From Mactromeris polynyma (taxonomy: Eukaryota; Mollusca; Bivalvia; Venerida; Mactridae): a DNA stretch of 64,000 bases. A program made the position numbers and the translations under genes. Below are positions 59,040 through 64,000 of the stretch, piece after piece (within the stretch, counting starts at the first letter, position 1; the number at the start of each line of letters is the position of its first letter). The notes under the pieces were generated by a model. It was not told where the DNA came from and made no database searches. It was given only the letters and a program-made list of their open reading frames with translations. The DNA is taken from NCBI GenBank assembly GCA_032209605.1, contig JASFXZ010000001.1, forward strand, positions 41,358,619-41,422,618, read 5' to 3'.

Positions 59040-59331
59040 AATCAATGCGTTTTCAGAAAGTTTTTAAATGAATTCAGTGCTAGGCAGTTACGAATAGTCA
59101 CAGGCATTTGGTCCAAGTCTGTGCACAAAAATATGTAAAAGAAAAGTTCATGCAATTAGTATGTTGATTTGGTATCACAATATCATTGTTGAAAACTGAT
59201 CGTAGGCTGTATACACTATTGATGGTAACGTTTATTAAATTAAAAATATATTCAGGGGCAATATTATGCTGAGCATTGTAAACAAGTACAGCTGTGTAAG
59301 ACCTTAATTTCCCCAGATCATATTCTTCCAA
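59040..59331 (-). pseudogene. LINE reverse-transcriptase C-terminal fragment
   Basis: The minus strand reads 'HNIAPEYIFNLINVTI', 'SVYSLRSVFNNDIVIPNQ' and 'FSFTYFCAQTWTKCL', then a stop, and in the next frame 'IRNCLALNSFKNFLKT'. The spacing resembles the C-terminal tail of non-LTR (CR1/RTE-like) ORF2 proteins. The core domain with the catalytic Asp pair is not present. Confidence 0.6.
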
Positions 59332-59431
59332 CCTGGGAAAAATAGGATCCTATTCTTCACAGCAATTGCATGAATTTTTTAACAAAAAAGTATTTTTTTA
59401 CAACTCAGTCACATTTGTCACAGATTGCTAT

Positions 59432-59587
59432 CAGGGCCGTAAATTGCCTCCCCTGGAAGGGGAGGCACCCCGCCGAGCGGAACGAGGCGAAACAATTGTT
59501 GGACCCTTTTTAGACAAAAAATGATTTTTTTTTCAGCCCGCAATAGGAGGCAACTGCCTACATGCCTCCATGTAATTTACGGCCCTG
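59432..59587. mobile_element. MITE with 'cagggccgtaaattgcctcc' ends
   Basis: 156 bp with inverted ends 'cagggccgtaaattgcctcc' and 'cctccatgtaatttacggccctg', flanked by GCTAT on both sides (59427-59431 and 59588-59592). The ends resemble hAT-type MITEs, though hAT usually duplicates 8 bp. Confidence 0.8.
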
Positions 59588-59649
59588 GCTATTGTCAGTA
59601 TTGCAGATATATTTTGTTGATATACATGTATGCGTATATATTCTAGTTA

Positions 59650-60410
59650 TAAAGAATCGTTGATTATGTTGATGTTGTTGTTCTTGTTGCTGTTAGTTCT
59701 CGACTTTGCAGCAGTTGTAGGCGCAGTGGTGATTGCTGTAGAGATAGTTGTTTTAATTTGTTGTTGTTTTTGTCTTTTGATGTTGTTGCTGTACGGGTAT
59801 TAGTGGTATAAGTAGGAATAGTAATGGTTCTTGTTGGTACCGTAATAGAAGCTGTATGCGTAGTAGTGGTAGATGGCAGTGTGGTTGTTGTTGTGAATTG
59901 TGTTGGCATTGTTGTGCTTGCTGTGCTTGCTGTCGGTAGAATTGTTTGCTTGTTCGATTGTTATTATAGGCGTCATTGTGTTAGTTTATAGTCTATACCA
60001 TTTTATATTAGCTCATTTTGAAGAAATCTGGCAGCTTCTTTAATCACTCTCGAGTCCGCTTCCTAGGTCAAATTCACCCAGTACTGAGTGCCCATGGGAA
60101 AGGTTCTACACGAACGTTCACCGACCGAGGATCGAACCCGAGACCTCTACCTCTGAGCGTCTGTTACTGGATAGATATTTGTTGGTGATAGGAGTTTAGA
60201 TGTGGTAAATGTAAGAATGATTGTTGTTGTTTTTGTTGTTGTTGGAGATATACGTGCTGTTGTATGCGCAGTACTTCCGCAATAATTGGAGGTGGCACGT
60301 TTGGTAATGGTACTTGTAGGCGTAATAGTGGTAGTTGTTGTTGCTATTATTATTACTTTTATCATACTATTATTATTATTTTATTATTATTATTTTTTAT
60401 TTCTTTTTAT
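59650..60410. repeat. gtt-rich microsatellite DNA with an embedded tRNA-like SINE relic
   Basis: 59650-59960 and 60180-60410 are imperfect trinucleotide-type DNA (gtt, tat); the minus strand reads as Thr-rich ORFs that I treat as low complexity. Between them, 60040-60165 is a SINE relic: on the minus strand 'cgctcagaggtagaggtctc' with 'gggttcgatcctcgg' gives good A- and B-box pol III motifs. Confidence 0.6.
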
Positions 60411-60592
60411 TATCAAATTTATCAAACAGCAATGTCATCGACAAAATATGTGAAGAATATGATTCTCTTGTTTACCACCATTTTGGTCAATCATATATGT
60501 CACAGTTTAAAACTGTGAAGAATAGAATCCTATTTTTCCCAGACCTGTGAAGAATATGATCTGGGAATAATAAGGTCCTACACAGCTGTATG

Positions 60593-61140
60593 CTAGAAAC
60601 GCACATCTGCGAACGATAGTCATTGCAATTATGTACGCAACAGTCACCTGTTGGTACATGAATATTTTCTTTTTATCAGTTTGTAGCTTGAACAGAGTAT
60701 TTTCACACCTTCTTCTTGTCCCTCATATCGTACAATAGATGATAAACTATGCATTATAAAGCTCATTTTTTCATTTTATCAGTTAATTAATTAGAAGTAC
60801 GTTTCAGAAGAACATTTTATAATAACTTTTGAACGTACTTCAGACTGTTAAACATTCCACGATTGTATTATATATTAAGTATTATCCAAATAAACTCACA
60901 TTGTCTTTTGAACAGTAACGTTTGTATGTATGCATTACCAATAGTTAAGTTCAAAATTGATTTTTTCTGGGTTATATGCTTACTACGGGTATTTAAAATC
61001 ATGCGTTTTGTTTTTGTTGGAGATAATGTCATATTGTTTAATTGATTGGTACCACGTTATTATTTCAATATAGTAAATCACTTTCCGATTATACTTAGAA
61101 AACCTTTAACCACGAATTTTTGTCACATCGGACAAGTTTC
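60593..61140. other. No feature recognised
   Basis: AT-rich sequence between the inverted repeat and the minisatellite. I see no gene or repeat. Confidence 0.4.
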
Positions 61141-61149
61141 ATTTTTTGT

Positions 61150-61875
61150 GAATAGGTACAGAAACATATACATAGATACACATATACACAGATACAAAGG
61201 TTTACAGATACAAAGACACAAAGATACACAGATACATATCTATAGGTACACAGGTACATAGACACACAAATACAGCAATACACATATAAAGAGAGACAGA
61301 GATACATAGGTACATATATAAAGAGATACATATACACATATAAAGAGATACATATACACAGGTATACAACTAAAGTGATACAGATACACAGATACACATA
61401 TAAAGAGATACAGATACACATATAAAGAGATACAGATACACATGTAAGAGATACAGATACACATATAAAGAGATACAGATACACATATAAAGAGATACAG
61501 ATACACATATAAAGAGATACAGAAACACAGATAAAGAGATACAGATACACATATAAAGAGATACAGATACACAAATACACATATAAAGAGATACATAGGT
61601 ACATATATAAAGATATACAGATACACATATAAAGAGATACAGATACACAGATAAAGTAATACAGAATTAAAAAGGTACACATATAAAAATATACCGATAT
61701 ACAGATACACATATAAAGAGATACAGATACACAGATACATATACAAAGAGATACAGAGATACATAGGAACACATATATAAAGGTACACATATTCACATAT
61801 GCAGAGATAGAGAGCTACATAGGTACATATATACTTAGATACACATATATAGAGATAAACGGATACATATATACA
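61150..61875. repeat. 'agatacacatataaagagat' minisatellite
   Basis: Built from 'gatacac'/'gataca' hexamer-like units with a dominant ~22-bp period 'agatacagatacacatataa' plus 'ag'. The minus strand lacks stops in all frames, which produces long spurious hydrophobic ORFs. Confidence 0.93.
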
Positions 61876-61879
61876 CAGT

Positions 61880-62455
61880 TTATGCCAGATGAGCTAAAAA
61901 TACATGTACATCCATTAAATATATCATGTTGTAAACATTTAATAATTCACCTTTGCTTAAAATGAAAAACTTTTCACTGTACTGTAAAGATCCATTGAAG
62001 GTATGAAGAGTAAGGTATTTCCAGAGGTTATTTACTGTCTTGATAAATACTTCCAAAAACAGCAGAAGTGAGAAAACCATGGACTTAGTCTCACCTCTAA
62101 GAGCTAGTACTTCAAAAGTCCACTGGCCTGAATACCCAGGATAATTGGCAATTCCACAGTCGCCAACTTCACATAATTTCTTCTTCGGCTCTATGATGTG
62201 TTTAAATGGAGAACAGACAGTCTGTCCCCATCATTTGTCCATTTCAGAACAGCATGAGTCTGTGCAGACGACATTTGCGGCATTTTCATGTAACATCAAT
62301 CCGCGCGTAATTGAAACGCATTGTCTGATTGGCTGACATGGAATCCGACGGCCAATTAAAATTGGACTCGATAAAATTATCTCAACAAAACATCCAAATC
62401 TTACACAGACCCGTCTTTATAAACTTAATCAAATTAATTGATCGTTCATTACTTC
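61880..62455. other. No supported gene
   Basis: Unique-looking DNA. Short ORFs occur on both strands, but none has splice signals, codon structure or domains that I can support. Confidence 0.35.
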
Positions 62456-62460
62456 CTTTT

Positions 62461-62755
62461 TATACGCCCGTTCGAAGAAGGGGCCGTTTTATGGGAACAC
62501 CCGTGGCGGTGGCGGGTGGCGGGTGGTAAATGGGTGGGCGGGCATCGTCCAATGTTGTCCGCTCTCTAAGTCAAAGAGTTTTCATCCGATCATTATTAAA
62601 CTTGGTGAAAATGTTTGTGGGCATAATATCTCGGCCAAGTTCGATAACCAGCCACATCACCGCAGGCACGTCTGAATTGTGGCACTTGAACTATGCAAAA
62701 TTGGCAAAATTAGCCTTGTCCGCTCTCTAAGTGACAGTTTGCCACTCTTGTTATG
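62461..62755. repeat. Single-unit relative of the 161-bp repeat element
   Basis: Starts 'tatacgcccgttcgaagaag', has one core unit in the orientation opposite to 52564-55125 ('tgtccgctctctaagtcaaa', 'ggcataatatctcggccaag') and ends 'gacagtttgccactcttg'. It includes a short 'gtggcggtggcgggtggcgg' run. It shows the element in its unamplified form. Confidence 0.85.
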
Positions 62756-63044
62756 TACTTGTATAAAACGAAATATCAGCATATTGCGTAGCAAAGAACC
62801 AAAACTAATGAACGCACACCTGCTCTTTTTACCGACGACGTGAAAGTGAAATATTTGAACGAATATGCAAGCAATATGTCTGCCTTTTTTAAAACATTAA
62901 CTATGAATGTTTTCCTACTACTACTTACATTTGTAGAATTCTTTCATTTATTGAGGCCAAATATTGCAAAAATTGAAACTTGACAAACAATGCCCCACCC
63001 ACAACATGTATAAAGGGTATTGATGGCATTTTCTGACTTTACAG

Positions 63045-63906
63045 GTGACTATGGAAGACAACCAACTGCCAAAAATATACCTTTTTCAACATACTGATGA
63101 CAGCAAGTTCAGTTGCAAAATATGTGGAAAAGTTCTGTCCTCGAAGCAAAGAGTACTTGCACATCTGCATTTATTACATGAATTAAGTAAGTAAAATACA
63201 AATATTTTATCTGTGACCGTTTTAATAATCACTGGCACAGATTAACATACTGGTAGAGACATGATCCACTTGAAATATTCCGACCCGTTTGTTTTTAAAA
63301 TGAGTAAGCTAAGTAGCTTGAGAAAAAATCTAAACCTGTTGTTTAAAGTTGGGTCTATAGTCTGAAGCATATTGAAATTGTAAAAAGATTCTTTAAATAA
63401 CCATATTGTCTAAACTTGCTCGTAATTGCACATTACACAAGTTACCACTGTGTTTTTATTAGCCCAATCTGATTAAATATATACGTTTACTTTTCTTTGT
63501 TATTCGGCATTGAAAGTGGGAAATTGTGCATATTCTTTAGGTATATTACGTCAATATAATCTACAGGTGAAATCTATTTTCCTCATTAATTGCATGCAAA
63601 ATAGTAAATATAACATATTACATATGCACTTTCAATGCCGAGTTACAAAGAAAAGTAAACGTATCCCATTGAGACTTTTGCAATGTTTGAGTTTGATACC
63701 GGAATTAACCTTTCACGGTCACATTTTGGTTTCACATTTTTTTAAGAGTTTAAAGCTGGGTAGGTTTTAATTAGTTAGAATTAAAATGCTTATTTATCTT
63801 TCTAATGCTTTTCCCCTCTTTGTCTCCAATTGTAGGCATATCTAACGACTACAGTTTCAACATCGGAGAGATATATGAAATACTTGAAATACAAGTATTT
63901 TATTAA
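63045..63906 (+). CDS. C2H2 zinc-finger exon(s) of an unidentified gene
   Basis: Exon 63045-63186 (acceptor 'gactttacag', donor 'aattaagtaagt') contains ATG 63051 and reads MEDNQLPKIYLFQH, then a C2H2 finger 'CKICGKVLSSKQRVLAHLHL' followed by 'LH'. A second exon, 63836 to TAA 63904-63906, joins in phase and adds 'SNDYSFNIGEIYEILEIQ', giving about 68 residues. The gene may continue beyond the window through other exons, in which case the second exon is wrong. A MITE lies in the intron between them. Family unknown; DNA or RNA binding is inferred from the finger. Confidence 0.45.
63481..63664. mobile_element. 184-bp MITE with 36-bp inverted ends
   Basis: The left 'atacgtttacttttctttgt' and right 'acaaagaaaagtaaacgtat' arms extend inward through 'tcggcattgaaagt'. 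The core is the reverse complement of the 170-bp tandem unit at 34120-34590. Confidence 0.85.
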
Positions 63907-64000
63907 GTGTAAGTTTTGACATTTTTGACACCTGGAATCTCAATGACCGTGCTCGCAAACTTTGAGTGGGAAAAAATCGTGAAGTTACATTTGTATCTGC

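Larger units (their letters stand above)
59284..60592. repeat. Long-spaced inverted repeat (~80-bp arms)
   Basis: 59284-59365 ('acagctgtgtaagaccttaa...ctattcttcacag') and 60516-60592 are inverted copies around about 1.2 kb. They may be the ends of a composite element or two fragments of one LINE 3' region in opposite orientations. Confidence 0.6.

Noticed and set aside
59664..60365. Thr-rich minus-strand ORFs resembling a mucin
   Set aside because: They follow from gtt/trinucleotide-type low-complexity DNA and are interrupted by a SINE relic; no signal peptide or splice structure.
61095..61796. 233-codon Tyr/Cys/Val/Ser-rich minus ORF
   Set aside because: Produced by the stop-free 'gatacaca' minisatellite; all minus frames give similar repeats.

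Overview
The window is AT-rich animal nuclear DNA. It has small exons with GT-AG introns, long introns full of minisatellites and short inverted-repeat elements, tRNA-derived SINE fragments and non-LTR retrotransposon scraps. No prokaryotic feature is present. The repeat landscape, above all a roughly 161-bp tandem family and GC-rich terminal-inverted-repeat elements, looks like a marine mollusc and most likely a bivalve. This is an inference from general impression, since no search could be run.

Left part (1-30.3 kb): two conserved genes stand head to head. NEIL1 (minus strand, 7 coding exons, 7006 to 1334) encodes a base-excision-repair DNA glycosylase. MAP2K5/MEK5 (plus strand, 20 coding exons, 9961 to 28681) encodes the PB1-domain MAP kinase kinase acting on ERK5. 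All splice phases close in both genes, giving 468 and 524 residues. Nearly all of the 2.95 kb between the two start codons is one element with terminal inverted repeats of about 240 bp (7378-9769), so both promoters lie at or in it.

Middle (31.1-41.3 kb): a minus-strand gene (coding 36569 to 31140) encodes a predicted type II membrane, glycosyltransferase-like protein of DUF1647 type. It has a one-base frameshift in a homopolymer in exon 3 and a possible upstream ORF in its leader. Beyond it lie a 17-bp minisatellite, a short Cys-rich ORF of unknown nature and mostly featureless AT-rich DNA with a LINE endonuclease scrap.

Right-centre (41,379-55,311): a complete but decayed Polinton/Maverick-like element of 13.9 kb. 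Its inverted ends are 118 bp with only four mismatches, and it is flanked by the perfect 8-bp direct repeat TTACAGTA. On the minus strand it carries a protein-primed-type family B DNA polymerase (intron-rich, with a tandemly duplicated zinc-finger exon), a packaging-type ATPase, short basic ORFs and a retroviral-type integrase, all broken by stops or frameshifts. Just inside the left end, on the opposite strand, is a CARD-RING apoptosis-regulator-like ORF. It runs convergently into the truncated integrase and is itself truncated. No capsid or protease gene was recognised. A 161-bp satellite array fills the right end.

Right end (55.3-64 kb): hairpin elements, a GC-rich inverted-repeat element, non-LTR retrotransposon fragments, Thr-codon-rich microsatellite DNA, a SINE fragment, a 22-bp minisatellite, a single-unit relative of the 161-bp repeat, and at 63 kb a zinc-finger exon of an unidentified plus-strand gene.
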